The notes beneath the pieces were generated by a model. That model was not told where the DNA came from, searched no databases, and was given only the letters and a program-made list of their open reading frames with translations. Source: Malachius bipustulatus (Eukaryota > Arthropoda > Insecta > Coleoptera > Melyridae). From it: a stretch of 64,000 nucleotides of DNA. Of the stretch, positions 27,001 to 39,244 are shown piece after piece. Position 1 is the stretch's first letter. Every line of letters starts with the position of its first letter. The translations under genes and the position numbers were made by a program. The stretch spans positions 28,674,162 to 28,738,161 of the forward strand of contig OU342637.1 in assembly GCA_910589415.1 (NCBI GenBank), given 5' to 3'.

Positions 27001-27172
27001 ATAATAATAATTAATATTCTTATTGATAATAGATCATCTTAGTATAATAATTATAGTTTACGATAGATAAAAGTATTTTTGTACTCACCACATGTACCAG
27101 TTGTAACTCTTCGGCAGCAAAAGTAAAACTAAACAAAAATACGACTAAAATAATTATGAACTCCAAGTTCAT
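15051..27172 (-). CDS. HAP1: secreted histidine acid phosphatase (venom/lysosomal acid phosphatase-like)
   Basis: Six exons: 27172-27089, 18695-18591, 17420-17181, 16290-15978, 15914-15697 and 15212-15051, all GT-AG, totalling 1122 nt and 373 aa. Residues 1-19 (MNLEFIIILVVFLFSFTFA) look like a signal peptide. The phosphatase signature RHGARTP is at 31-37, with the phosphate-binding Arg of the TDYDRT motif at about 102. The C-terminal motif is SGHE (His279-Glu280), where most relatives have His-Asp. There are C-terminal cysteines (GCGELC, SEC) and sequons NLT, NYS and NYT. The length suits the family and there is no C-terminal membrane segment, so it is probably a soluble secreted enzyme hydrolysing phosphomonoesters through a phosphohistidine. 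Substrate is unknown. Intron 1 is 8.4 kb and holds repeats; intron 4 is only 63 bp. HAP2, HAP3 and HAP4 follow in the same orientation. Confidence 0.93.
19740..23560. repeat. Noncoding repeat-rich block with GC-rich hairpins, inside HAP1 intron 1
   Basis: Short motifs recur at different spacings: aaaatggccgccat near 20300 and 21760, gacagtt/tgacattt blocks, and a tacgtaatatcacatta-like block near 20370 and 21830. The left edge has hairpins (gggccttcggccc twice, 19770-19815). The right edge has a perfect 10-bp stem, gttccgagac with gtctcggaac (23525-23558). A GC-rich patch lies at 22050-22130. 22137-22440 matches the repeat at 1826. No coherent open frame exists. It is likely an assembly of non-autonomous elements. 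Confidence 0.55.
24493..25595. repeat. Large foldback element with about 410-bp arms, in HAP1 intron 1
   Basis: The arms 24493-24910 and 25185-25595 are reverse complements at high identity. Outer ends read gtccgtaaattaatgg and ccattaatttacggac; inner blocks include agggcg/cgccct and ttatgtcgagaaaatg. The centre is about 270 bp. Open frames on it are mirror-image artefacts. Confidence 0.85.
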
Positions 27173-27251
27173 TTCAGATCGAAACCTTCAATAATAAAGT
27201 ACGGTAGATCGTATGAAAATTCTTCTAACAGGATCTTAGTTATCACTCTTA

Positions 27252-27257
27252 TTTATA
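27252..27257 (-). promoter_or_regulatory. Candidate TATA box of HAP1
   Basis: Minus-strand TATAAA lies 80 bases upstream of the HAP1 start codon, leaving room for a 5' UTR of about 55 bases. No clear arthropod TCAGT initiator follows at the ideal distance. Confidence 0.4.
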
Positions 27258-27771
27258 TGAACCATATATTTAGATTGTCATTATCGATGGATTGATTGGT
27301 AAACCGTTCTATTTCCGGACGTATAGAGTTTACAGCGCGTGTCACTTTTTAAAATTCAAAACATTTGTACAATGAAATATATTTTGATAGTTTGAAAGTC
27401 AAAGTACAATTTAAGAAAATCTGTTTAGAAATTAGGCGCAAAGTAACAACATAGCAGACGAGAGCGATTTCATGGTGTAACACAAGAGTTGTTTTTAAAC
27501 TGAATCTCATTAAATAATTTGTCCCCTTACAAATTGTTCGTTAACGATGAAACCGATCAAGGTAGATTTAAATTGATACATAAACAGTAATTATTATTGT
27601 TGCAATATATTTGGTACCTTATTATATGTATAGGTAGGGATATTTAAACATTCAAATAAACAGGTCATAGTGATAAGTGATAAGTGATATAATGCATGGT
27701 TCCTGCTGATAGGTATTACCATTATTTTTAATCATATACCAGTTTTCCTTAAACTGTAGGATAAGGTGTCT

Positions 27772-27955
27772 TGTTTTATTTATATTTCGAAGACGTAACG
27801 TCTTTTAATACATCTGGTGAAATTATGTCGTAAAAATTCTTATTATTCCTACAAGTTTTACTTACAAAAGAAACGGTATAATGTAATTTTTGTTTTATTT
27901 ATATTTCAAAGACGTAACTTCTAATACGTCTGTCCAATATGACGTCAAAATAGTC
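27772..27955. repeat. Direct repeat, two copies 120 bp apart, upstream of HAP1
   Basis: 27772-27835 and 27892-27950 both read tgttttatttatatttc, then aagacgtaac and a degenerate tail containing tacatctg or tacgtctg. The first copy has the palindrome gacgtaacgtc and the second ends near atgacgtca, a CRE-like site. It lies 0.6 kb upstream of the HAP1 start codon. Confidence 0.6.
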
Positions 27956-28429
27956 CTGTCAATTATTGCATCAAGTGGAAAGACTCGGAAGACGAAATCA
28001 TTTATATTATAGTTTCGCAATTACTTAAACAGCAGACCTCATAGCATACGTTTGTTTAACATCAATATTCCTTGAAACACTAAAAATATCTTTAAAAAAA
28101 AAGAATAAGAATGAATAATTTATTTTCTCTTGAATTATTTTAATTACCATAGATCATTATAGCATGAGTTAGCACTGAAAGAGCTCTGATTGCCTATTTT
28201 CATTTTTGTCCTCATTTTTTTGAAATATTTTTTCCATAGATTTAAATTTGCTTGCAACCTTGACACGGCGCTATAAAAAGGACGTCTATTTTAGCATTCA
28301 CCCCCACCAATAATATACGGTGACAAGAATCTGCCATAACTGTATGGCCAAGCTTCTTATTTTAAGAGTTTCTGGAACAAAACACGAGTCGCTTGAAGTG
28401 ACAAAAAAATTAAATCAAACCGGACGTTT

Positions 28430-29490
28430 TAATTTATTATTATTATTATTTTTTTTTTAATTAATGGCAAAATGAGCTGACCTGATTTTATTAAACCAGG
28501 CCTTAGAAAGAAAAAACTCGAGGTGACCAGACCTTGTCAAACCGAACATTGTCAAACTGGACCTTTAAAAAAAAATTATCTGCTGAAAGGACCTGTCAGA
28601 CTTAACCTGGTAAAAAAATTCTACCCTGACCTTCTCAAACCGCACCTTTACTAAAAAATAAAAATTCGAGCTAACCAGACCTTGTAAAACCCAACCCTAT
28701 CAAACTAGGAAACTTCCTAAAAAAAGTTATCGGCTAGCCGGGCCTTATAATAAAAAATCCCATCTAACTGGACCTTTAAAACCAGAGCTTGTAAAAAAAA
28801 TATAGCCGAACGGTCATTTTCAAACTGGACCTTTGCAAAAAAAAATTGTCCTGGCTGACGACCATGTAAGCTCGAACCAAGCAAAAAAAAATCGAACCTC
28901 TTGGCTTTATTAAGCTGTATCTTTGCTGCAAAACTGTCCTGGCCTTGTTAACCAAAACAAACAGAAAAATATTTCGAGCCCCCGGACCTTTCAAAACTGG
29001 ACTTTTATATAAAAAAAATTCCGACTAATCGGGCCGAATCAACCCGGACCTGGCAAAATGAAAATTCCGGCTACCTGATGGACCTTGTAAAACCCAACCT
29101 TATCAAACCAGGAAACTTCCTAAAAAAAGTTATCGGCTAGCCGGACCTTGCAGTAAAAAATCTCATCTAACCGGACCTTTGAAACCGGAGCTTGTAAAAA
29201 AAATATAGCCGAACGGTCATTTTCAAACTGGACCTTTGCAAAAAAAAAATGTCCTGGCTGACGACCATGTAAGCTCGAACCAAGCAAAAAAAAATCGAAC
29301 CTCTTGGCTTTATATTAAGCTGTATCTTTGCCGCAAAACTGTCCTGGTCTTGTCAACCAGAACAAACAGAAAAATATTTCGAGCCCCCCGGACCTTTCAA
29401 ACGTGGACTTTTATATAAAAAAAATTCCGACTAATCGGGCCAAGTCAAACCGGACCTGGAGAAATGAAAATTCGGGCTACCTGGATCTTG
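28430..29490. repeat. Degenerate minisatellite (accggacctt-type) with a 403-bp tandem duplication
   Basis: Units of about 45-55 bases recur on the theme gacctt-gtcaaaccggacctt, followed by an A-rich run and a ggcta/ggctg block. On top of this, 28681-29083 and 29084-29490 are near-identical, starting cttgtaaaacccaacc in both. Open frames on both strands are artefacts of the repeat. Confidence 0.8.
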
Positions 29491-29851
29491 TGAAACCTGA
29501 GTTTGAAATTATTTTCGACCCCATAATTGTTTTATGGGCCCTTTTCCCTATGTCTTCACTACTCACTGCCCTGGGTAAACTTTGTTCTTTCTAAAATCAA
29601 GTGGTTTAGCCCCTCTTGGACATGAAATAAGAAACTGGGGTATTCTGATACCTCGAGAGTCCCCGAGACACCCCTCTCTTAAAAGGAATCGGATTTCTGA
29701 GGTAAATCGATACTATGGAAGAGACTACTGCTACCAAGATCACCCCTACCTATTTATGCCTCCAAAGGTTGAAGTAAATTGCAAATCTCAATGCTCCCAT
29801 TCTCCATAGTTAAATTATTGAATCTCTGATAGGAAGTATTGGGACATGAGT

Positions 29852-29857
29852 TTTATT
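29852..29857 (-). terminator. Candidate poly(A) signal of HAP2
   Basis: Minus-strand AATAAA lies about 145 bases after the HAP2 stop codon. The position is reasonable, but the motif is common in AT-rich DNA. Confidence 0.4.
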
Positions 29858-29998
29858 AAAAATTTTCCAAAAATAAATTATTTGGAAATATCAATACAAT
29901 AGTTGCACACATATAAATCAAAGATATTTCTAAATTTGATCTTTTATGAATAAAGTCTATAAGACAATAAAAACACTAGTGAGGTATAAACTTCTAAG

Positions 29999-32900
29999 TT
30001 AAGATGACTCATCCTTCTCCAGCTGGCATTCTTCTTTCATGTCTCCTGGGAGAACAGGCTTAAGAATTTCTTTGAGCTGATTAAGTGGACACTCTTCTTC
30101 ACAACCTGGTATTGTCAAGAATTCAGGATACTCGTACACATTTCTTGCATAGTAAAGCTGTTAAAATAAATATGATGTTTATGAAAGAATATATCTATTT
30201 AATTTAAATGGGTGTGCTCACTTTTACTACGTACTCTCGTTCATCCTCATTATAATGTAACTCAAAATAGAGGGCTGAGCTATAATCCGGTACATGAGGC
30301 TGAAATAAGCCTAAAGCACCCAATACTGTTCCAATGTTGTGTTCATGAGCCGAATACATGTAGAGTTTTTTGTTTTCATATCCTCTTTTCCTCCATAAGG
30401 TTGCATTCATATCATCAAGAATCATTTTCAATGCAGGACCTGTTCCATAAATTAGGATTATTACTTTACTTATGGAGCAAGGTGAATGAGTGATTAGTAT
30501 TGAAGAGAATTCCTCTTCGCGTGGTCAAACCTTGCGTTTAAAGGTTAGGTTGAATTGTTGTTCAAGGTGCAGTTATTTATTATGCAGAACACGGACATTA
30601 GGAATTTTGAACTGTTATGGGACAAGTAATAGTTTAGAGTACCTTATTAGGAGGTATTAAACTGATTATAGAAAGACTGAACATATTTTTTAGTTAAGTG
30701 TACCTAACTAAAACATATTTTTTCTTAATTGAATAGAAAAACAAAGTTAAATTAAATGACAATAGGCATAACTTTCATAAAAATAAATTTAAAAAAACTA
30801 CCTCCAGATAATCTTCTCAGCAGTGTGTTGTATGTTTCGAATTTCATATTTGTTGCGGCGAATTCCGATAATTTATCCGGGAACACAGACTGAGTCCATT
30901 CAGGGAGAGTCAGGTGCATGGCTGATTCCGCTTTAAGAGTTCCATATAAATCGTACAAAGGAATAAAGTTGTCTATAGTTTTCCCCGTTTTATTTGACAT
31001 ATACTCAAGTGTTTCAGCATTGTCAGCAAGCATTGTTCTCGCTTCTGTTGAATTTAATACATTCAAGAACTCACGGTGGTAGATGGGACAGAACTTTCCT
31101 ACTCTTCTTAATACCTGGAAATGAAAAAAGAATATCAAGCAAATGACCTCAACCATTGGATCTTCTACCTCAATGCGACAAAAATATATAACATTCACGA
31201 GGTCATATTTAGTTAAAGTTAAGAAACTGTGCCTTTAAGTGCAGTGGCCTCTGCGCAATGGACTATACAAGTTAGGAAGGGTTAGCATGTCATAAAGACC
31301 CAATTTTTCCACCATTCATAATACCTAGTACTATGATCTAGTCTGAATGTAGGCCCTGGTACGGCAGCTACGGGACGGTAATGTGTTTTTCGAAACTGTA
31401 TCGCCGAGAAGTGCAAGATAGGAGGTCTGTTCAGAATATACTTGGACTAACGTCATAGAACCAAATGTGACTAAAAAAAAAGGTACTATTTTCCTCAACG
31501 CACACACCTATCCCAATAATGTTCCCACTTGTTGAAGCAGCCCTAGTACACTTCATTTGTAATCACCTTCAGCTATTTCTTCTCATTTGTCTCAATCTCG
31601 AGAATCGTCTCAAATCTTCTTTTCTTCAAGGGTATTTTGAGTTTGGGGTACAAGAAAAAGTTACAAGGAGCAAGGTTAGCTGAGTACGGATGGCATGAAA
31701 GACAGTGATCGAGTAATCGACCAGAAATTCACCAGTTTGGAGAGTTATGGTGATAGAAAAACCAGTCTTCACTTCTCCACATTTCTGGATTCTTGCAAAA
31801 GATGGCGTTCCTCAAACGCTTCGCATTGGTCGAACTTGATGGCCTTTTTTGTGTTTAGGAGACATTTTATTCACCCACTGGGACAATTGGACGTTCGTTT
31901 CAATGTCCTAACCGTAAACCCATGATTCATTACCTGTTATGATCCTTGACAAGAAGTTATAATCTCCTTTTGAACGATCAAAAGGTTCCTGACAAACCTG
32001 CACGCGATGGTCTTTTTGATCGTCCGTCATCAGACATGGCACAAATTTCGCAGAAACACAATTTTTCGATCATAAGATTAAACTGATATCCCAAACTTCT
32101 TGGCAAGCTCCCTGATGGTCAGACGTCGATTTTCCTGCGTGTGGAAGGAAGTTCAGGACGCTCATCGTCTTCAGTTGACTGTTGACCACGCTTAAAACGC
32201 TCATGCCACTTGGAACGCTTCATAGCAACATCACCGTCAGCCCTGTTGAGCATAGTAAATGTTTCGGTCACAGATTCTCCAAGTTTACCACAGCATTTCA
32301 AAGAAAGGAGCTGCTTCTTCAGATAATTTAATCTGAAATCCGACAAAAGAAAAGATCACACTTCACTTAAAACCGCTTAACTATTCAGCAAATGAAGATA
32401 TCTGAAATCGGAAAATGACATCTTCCTCAGCTGATTTTTGCAAACGAAGGGATATTCCTAGAACCATTGAATTGATATTTCCAAAACGTCCCCGAGTTAT
32501 CTAAACAGACCTTGTATAGATCAAAATCGAGACAATTTTGCAATCCTAAGAATGTCTAAGCGAGACCAAAATCTCCAAAGTTTTTTCTTTGAACATACAG
32601 GTCCGATAGGATGTGTTTTTTGAAAAAACGGAAAAACTTTTATAGAAACTCTCATTAAGGACAAAGTTACCAGACTTTAATGATCTGGTATCTCTATCAG
32701 ATTGCAGTTTCCCTAATCTGCCTTGTATTGTTTGTATTAGTCTTAAAGAGTTGTCTCAATTTTGATCTGGTTCTTTATCTTGCAATTCTCAACAATTACT
32801 CTTCTTAAGGACATTCAGGATAATGCTTGTAGGGTGAGCATAATAAAAATTCCTCATAACAATAATTCCGTAAGAATTCGTAGTAAAAAAGGACGACCCT

Positions 32901-34561
32901 AGTGAACATGAAGAAATATTAGAAATTAACAAACAACAACTACGATCATGAGTAAAAATAATAATTATTCACGAGTCTTAAAAAATCTACTTACAAAATC
33001 CTTTTTCTCTGGGATGTAATCATACGGTATAGGCATCCAATTCAAATTGTCGTTCCACACCATAGTTCCTGTAGGGGGAAACAATCCAGCAAGTACGGTC
33101 AATGCCGACGTTTTGGTACGATCCACATCAGTGGTTATCATTTTCATCATATCAGGTGTGTGATAATCCCCCAAGAACCAGCCATATCTATCCCGTAAGT
33201 TTCGGCCCAGTTTGTGAGCTCTAGTTTTTCCTAACTGAAAAATGTTTTCTTTTATTAAATGATCGACACTGCTATAAATTAAGTGATATCACTCCAAAAT
33301 CTTCTTCTGTGAAAAATATTTCCTTCTTTAGCTTAAGATGATAAGAAAGATAAGAAGAGGACACAAGAAGCTACAGGCTACTGGTCGATAGTGGAGGTTG
33401 ATGATGACCCAATCTGTCCAAAGTATGGACTCGCTGATGGGAATAAACTCGAAATCTATTCGAGTAAAAGGAATTTTCCAGTGAAGAAATGGAACAATCT
33501 TGGAAAAACTTCATGAAAAGACCTTTTGACCTATACTGTGGTTCGAGTAACGAGTTCAACCAATAGCGTAAAGGACCCTCGGTTACATAGAAGGTGTCCT
33601 CGGTGTTAATAGCCTCTCCACGATTATTCAAAGTTCTCGATGCATAAAAAGTGGATATTATTTATGAATTTTTTAAGGGGGGTATTAAGTATTAATAGGA
33701 TAAACAATCAAAATGACCGCCATTGGTCCAGTAAAAACCTCTTTTACTTGATAACAGATAACAGTACAAAGTCTTAATAAGAGTAGTTCACTACCATATT
33801 ACTCAACCGCTTTAATAATTATTAATGGGCAGTGGAATGAACGGAATTATTTTTAATTATTAAAAATTAAATTAGACCAGCAATAATTGACCTTGCAACA
33901 GACAAGATGTGATTTTTATCAGCGGTCCAGCACATTGGTACACTAGAGAGAATTAATTATCAACTACTTAAACGAATTCCATCCCAATTGGGATGACTGA
34001 ATAATTTTGGAATGATTGACATTCAAATGTAATATACAGGGTATCCCATTTGAAATAAGGAAGTTGTATTTTTCGGTATAACCGGAAGTTGTAAGGGGTT
34101 GTAAATATTTGGTTCAGTTACTCAAAATTTAAATCTTACATGGTATAAATTTTTACACTTCTGGTTCACATTTTGATTTATGAATGGCCTTATTAAGGTT
34201 CTCGCGCCTTACATGATATTTCCTTATATAAATTGCTGGATCAACAAGATTCAGTTCAAGAGCAGAAAAAAAAAAAAAATTAAAACAATAATTACTTACA
34301 TTTGTTAACTGGCTAAAACCAAACGGATAAAAAGTCTTCTCGTTAAAAATGTCATTTGGGTAAATGGCGTGTTTCTTAGGTGTAATGCAACCATGCCTAA
34401 ATAACTAAAAGAAAAATATATAAGTACAAATAATAAATGCACAGGCATCAAATATTGGAAATGATAAAAATTTCACTTACCACTGAGACTAACACTAAAC
34501 CAGCCTCAGCATAGGCGTATAGGAAAAATATTAATATAAACGAAAAACTAATAAGTTTCAT
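29999..34561 (-). CDS. HAP2: secreted histidine acid phosphatase paralogue with a defective RHGxRxP motif
   Basis: Six exons: 34561-34481, 34404-34300, 33234-32995, 31114-30802, 30439-30222 and 30157-29999, all GT-AG, totalling 1116 nt and 371 aa. Internal exon lengths (105, 240, 313, 218) are identical to HAP1. Residues 1-20 form a signal peptide (MKLISFSFILIFFLYAYAEA). The signature reads RHGCITP (30-36): the second, catalytic arginine is isoleucine. The TDVDRT arginine (about 101) is kept, and the C-terminal motif is SAHE (His278-Glu279). C-terminal cysteines GCEEEC and EEC are kept. With intact splice sites and frame it is not an obvious pseudogene, so it may be a low-activity or non-catalytic secreted paralogue (inference). 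Intron 3 contains a mariner relic; intron 1 is 76 bp and intron 5 is 64 bp. Confidence 0.92.
31423..32512 (-). mobile_element. Degenerate mariner-like element in HAP2 intron 3
   Basis: The ends are an imperfect inverted repeat: aggtctgttcag on the left, and ctaaacagacct on the right. The minus-strand segment 32346-32119 encodes the mariner N-terminal helix-turn-helix region: LGESVTETFTMLNRADGD, KWHERFKRG and STEDDER. Downstream traces such as FFLYPKLKIPLKKRRFETI fit the C-terminal catalytic domain. Many stops and shifts make it inactive. Confidence 0.85.
34031..34230 (+). repeat. Dispersed repeat with an atacagggtatccc end, in HAP2 intron 2
   Basis: Starts atacagggtatcccattt, then cggtataaccggaagt, ggggttgtaaatattt and ggttctcgcgcct. 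It matches 5003-5143 and, at its left end, 413-475. Noncoding. Confidence 0.65.
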
Positions 34562-36007
34562 GTTATATCAATAGTTATTGATATTTAATCACCTAAAACA
34601 ATAAAAATTAATCATTAAAATAATTGTTTAATAATTTATTACAATATTGTGTACAGATCTTTTTGTACACTAGTGTATGTGTTACCTAACATGAATAACA
34701 ATCGACGAAAAATAATTTATTTTAATACACTATCCATCAGAAATACTTATCTTATAACGATTATGTAAAATAATAAATAATAGTTCATCCCTAATCAAAT
34801 TATTCATGAACTTTCGCAACTGATAATGTCTTATGTTTAAAAAAAAATAGAAAATATTAGCATATACATATTTAAATATAACTAATATTGCAATATTAGA
34901 TAATCTGGCCTTTTATGTCTAATTTTAGTGAAAATCAACTGGGACTGTAAATAAATTTAGTAACATAACTGCCTCATACTGAATATCTCCTCCTCTGGAC
35001 TTTGGGATCAAACCACATCGTAATGTCGCTTCCTGATTTCCATTAATAAATATATTTTTTTATTTAACCTTAAATTCGTCTTTTTTCGCTAACCTCCCAA
35101 TATGACAGCATATTGCGTTTGCACAACTTGCGTTTCAAATATAAATAAAGACGGTTTTCAATTTTTTGTTTCAAAAGCAGCATCCACATACTTTTTTTGT
35201 TCTTTGATTTAAATCCAAAATAGCGGTGCTTACTTCATGTGCATGATTACGGGCATGTCCTAAACGAGCCACCCTCGGCTGCCGAGTCTCTTACTTTAGG
35301 ATATCCTCTGGATCGTTGTTTTCTCCTACTCTTTTTATATTTTGTGTCAACGTCAACTGACCACAACATGTTAACCTTGTTCATAGTTCTGTTGTTGACA
35401 GAACATTTTTTACTGATTTTAATTTAAACAAGTATTATTTTCCCAAGAGTGACTGATCATATTATGCTATAAATAAACTGGCCTAACCTTTTGTTACATT
35501 AAAACAGAACTAGCGTATGTCAATTTTTGTCAGAATTGAGCTCTTCACATTTGGATCAACCTGAGGTAATGTGCGGATATCTGCTCGCGCTGAGACCTCT
35601 CGTCCCAACACCTTATTTATCTTAGACCGTGCCATAAGGTAACCTATGGCACGGGTTGCACACCTATGGTACAGTGTTGTTAGGACTTCAGGACTTCCAA
35701 ATAACATCCCATGTCCAACAAATTGTGAACTTAGTTTAATTTATATTCAATAATTTGCAAATAATATCGTCAAGTTTCCTATAAAGGTGATAAATTTTGA
35801 CAGTAACGAATTATGTTTAACGAATACATCTTCAATAATAATTCAGAAATATCAAAAAGAATAATCCTCGGAATAATCCTATTAAATATATTTTGAAATT
35901 TGCAAATGTCGGTTTTATGAAAATCATTGCAATGAGAAAAACATTTAAGTTAAATTAGAAAAATAAATTTAAATTGCAGTTTACTGTTGCATGCAATTCT
36001 CAAACTT
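34562..36007. other. HAP2 5' flank; no other gene recognised
   Basis: An acceptor-like minus-strand tttttattgttttag lies about 30 bases upstream of the HAP2 start, so a noncoding 5' exon is possible but unlocated. The rest is AT-rich with only short unsupported frames (for example 35510-35707). Confidence 0.4.
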
Positions 36008-36872
36008 ATACAGGGTGTCCGGTAAGTACCTCCTAATCTCTCGGGAGCATACAGGGGAGGTCAACAAAAACCTAGTCTGTCACAAAAAAAAATTTCCTAA
36101 AGTGTCCCCAATTACCTGTCCCAAAATTACTTTTTTGGCTCTAACTTTTGAACCGACCTGACCAGGAACGGACTTACCATCATACTCGTTGAGTCAAAAT
36201 TTTGACAGGTGTCACTTTACAGAGCTAAAAGCTATTTTTTTGAATAGTCTAATACTTCATCTTTAAAAAAGGTGCTCTTAATTTATTTCGGTAAAACTGA
36301 CGGTTTTCGAGATAAATCGGTTTTTAGGAATGCGAAACACTAAAAAGTTACTAATTGCAAACACAAACAGGTAAAAATCAGGTTTTTGTTGATAAACCTA
36401 CCTACATAATGGATTGCTATTGACGGAACTTGATCAAAATTCGCATAAAAGTCGATTTATCTTGAGAACCGCTAGTTTTATCGAAGTAAATTAAGAGTAC
36501 CTTTTGTGAAGATGAATGACCAGCGTATTTAAAAAATAAGTTTTCAGCTCTGTAAAATGACACCTGTCAAAATTTTGACACCATGAGTGTGGCGGTAAAA
36601 CCGTTCCTGACTTTCTTGAGGACGTCAAAAATCTACTCTGATATGGCTTAATGAGTCTTTATGGCCTCTATAAAAAATAAAAATTTCATCAAAATACAGG
36701 TCGGTTCAAAAGTTAGAGCCAAAAAAGTAAATTGCGGGGCACCCTTTTAGGGCTCCATATCTCCGTTTGGGGACACTTTAGGAAATTTTTTTTTTATGAC
36801 AGACTAGGTTTTTTTTGACCTCCCTTGTATGTTCCCGAGAAATTAGGATTTACTTACCGGACACCCTGTATA
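36008..36872. repeat. Foldback element with tatacagggtgtccggtaag ends
   Basis: The outermost 22 bases are a perfect inverted repeat. The arms run to about 36400 and 36480, with matching blocks for the cacttta, gtcaaaattttgacaggtgtca and ttaatttactt stretches. It contains no transposase. Confidence 0.9.
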
Positions 36873-37851
36873 AAAATAATTAAGTTTTTTTTTAATAATC
36901 TCAAAAAATCACTTACCTTAACTCCAAATCTGCTGATTTTTGTTCTCAACGAGGATAAAAGACATCTCCAAAGAAATGATAATCAGGCCAGCAAACATAT
37001 AAAGGCTGTCATCAGTTTTAGAAAGAATTAAACCTTTTTCAAGACTATAATTTAGTTTAAGCTGATCACCGAGACTAATTCACAACATACTTAAAATATT
37101 TCATAGCTATAATACCACAAAGTAAATAATTATTAAATAATAAAATTTTATATTACAAAAAGAACTTACACATAAACAAAAAGATTAAAGACTCTTAAAT
37201 ACGTTTAATAGAACAGACGTTTAATAATATTTAAAACACAAATTTATTATAGAGCGTCATAACAGAGATTTTAAAAAACATAACAAACAACTTGTAACTT
37301 TCACATCCATAGTGAGTACTTCAATTACCCCCAAAGCTTTTAATAACTGAATTATTATATTATACTTGTATACCATAAAAAAATATCCTAATTTTTCTTC
37401 AATATAAATTTTTCTCAATTTTAAGTCTCTTTTCATTAAATTTTCTTGTAATATAAAAAAATATTTTATTATCACTATTATTGCCCTAAATCACTGCTCC
37501 TATTATTCTGATAAATTATTGATAGATTTTACGTTACACTGATCGCTCACATTATTTTTATACCATCCGAAATTAATTAAAATTTTTCATGGTTCAGTAA
37601 AATTATCCTATAATAGCAACGACCTAGGTATTAAAATTAATTTTTAAGCCTTGACAAACGGGGGAAGCTATTGTAACGAGTATTGTAATATTATGGTTAA
37701 ATTTTTTAAGCTTCATAATGCTCAAAACAATAAAATCGAGTCCATTATTATTATAGCAGCTGTTCATTATCAAAAGAAGAGATTTTGTGTATCTCTCTAA
37801 AAAATTAATAAATTTTGGCGTAGGCCTTAAGTTTTACCTTTTAGTAGCTTT

Positions 37852-39039
37852 ATACAAGGTGATTCAATGGTAAGTACCATAAATTGAAAGGCTTGTAGAT
37901 GCAGCTAAAATAAAAAAAAAATCAAATTTGTTTTAAGTTTAAGTGATAATCAAGTGAAAAAGTGGACCACTAATTCTGAATTTTTGTATACAGTTTTGGC
38001 AAAATTGTGGGTAAAACCAAATAACTTTTTGTCTCGTAAAAAAAATCTCAACTGTTTTTTGTTTTCATTTTATAGTATTTTTTTCGGAATGCTAGAATAG
38101 AATTTTTCGGAACTTGCTATAAAAGGCATACTCATAAAATTCCCATGCACCGTTTTAGAGAAAAATTCAAATAGGTACAGGTTTTTTAACATTTTTTTAT
38201 TTATATTATTTTTATTTAATAGTCAAATCAGTGCGTACTATAAAGGCTCATTAAGCTAACGGGCTGATTTCTGATGCAGTTTCTAGAAAGTAACAAATTT
38301 TACGTGGAAAATATAGCAATATTATAGTGATTCTCGTTATGAAAGGAATTTCAAAAATATTAATAAAAATCATTTGACGTGGATTTTAGCTTCAAAAACG
38401 GCCACAAAAATCTGCTCGTTACCCTAATGGGCCGTCGTAATACTGGCTGTAAGAAATCTAAGATAAATACCATAAATTGAAGGGCTTGTAGATAAAGCTA
38501 AAAGATTAAGAAAACTCAGATAAATTTTTTTTCGAAAATGTTTGTCTCGGTTAAAAAACATTTTCGAGAAAAATTATTTGAACCTTGTCCACAAGCCATT
38601 CAGTTTATGGTGCTTATCTTAGACTATTGACTATTGACTAAAAATAATAAAAACGAAAAAATGTTAAAAACGCTACATTTGAATTTTTTCGAAAATGGTG
38701 CATAGCAATTTAATTTAGCATTCCGAAAAAAAACAATAAAAAAAGTTCAAATTTTTTTACTTTTTACGAGACATATTATGGTGTCCTGTGACCCCGGACT
38801 CTATGCAATCGAGTGCTTCGGTTTTACTTACAATTTTTCCAAATACTGGTTATTGAATAGAAAACCTGTATAAAATTCAGAATTATTGGTACACTTTGTA
38901 GAAAGATACAATAAAAAAACAGTTTCGCAGAATAATACTTGAACACCCTGTATCTAGGTAAAAAAACATTTAATCTCTTTTCCCTATCTACAAACCCCCA
39001 ATTTATGGTATAGGTACTTACCACTGAAACAACTTGTAT
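37852..39039. repeat. Foldback element between HAP2 and HAP3
   Basis: Left end atacaaggtgattcaatggt and the complement of the right end, atacaagttgtttcagtggt, are homologous, followed on both sides by aagtacc, then ataaattg and cttgtagat or tttgtagat. A smaller inverted pair (38459-38500 with 38590-38630) lies inside. The right terminus mimics a HAP exon-intron boundary but is explained by the repeat. Confidence 0.7.
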
Positions 39040-39244
39040 AATCTGGCTATCTGGCATTCTTTGGTGGAAGAAGTAGTTTTTACAAAGAAGAAAAAGACAA
39101 GAAAAATACAAATTTCCTGCAAATTTTGTCTTTTGTTGATTTTGTAATTATTTACAATAATCGAAGTAGACAGAATAACTAAAATAATAAAGATTAGAAA
39201 ACGCTTATAAATTTTCAAAGATTTCCAAAGGCCTTTCAGCAAAA

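Noticed and set aside
28776..29809. Overlapping frames on both strands of 60-90 codons
   Set aside because: They lie in or next to the degenerate minisatellite and mirror its period.
35510..35707. A 65-codon minus-strand frame of more balanced composition
   Set aside because: No family resemblance, no splice or promoter context, and no second piece nearby.
39022..39111. An apparent orphan first exon of a fifth phosphatase gene (IIQVVSV followed by a good GTAAGT donor, like exon 1 of HAP2 and HAP3)
   Set aside because: The frame has no suitable ATG (TTG only). The sequence through the donor is homologous, inverted, to 37852-37900, so it is the terminal repeat of a foldback, not a gene remnant.
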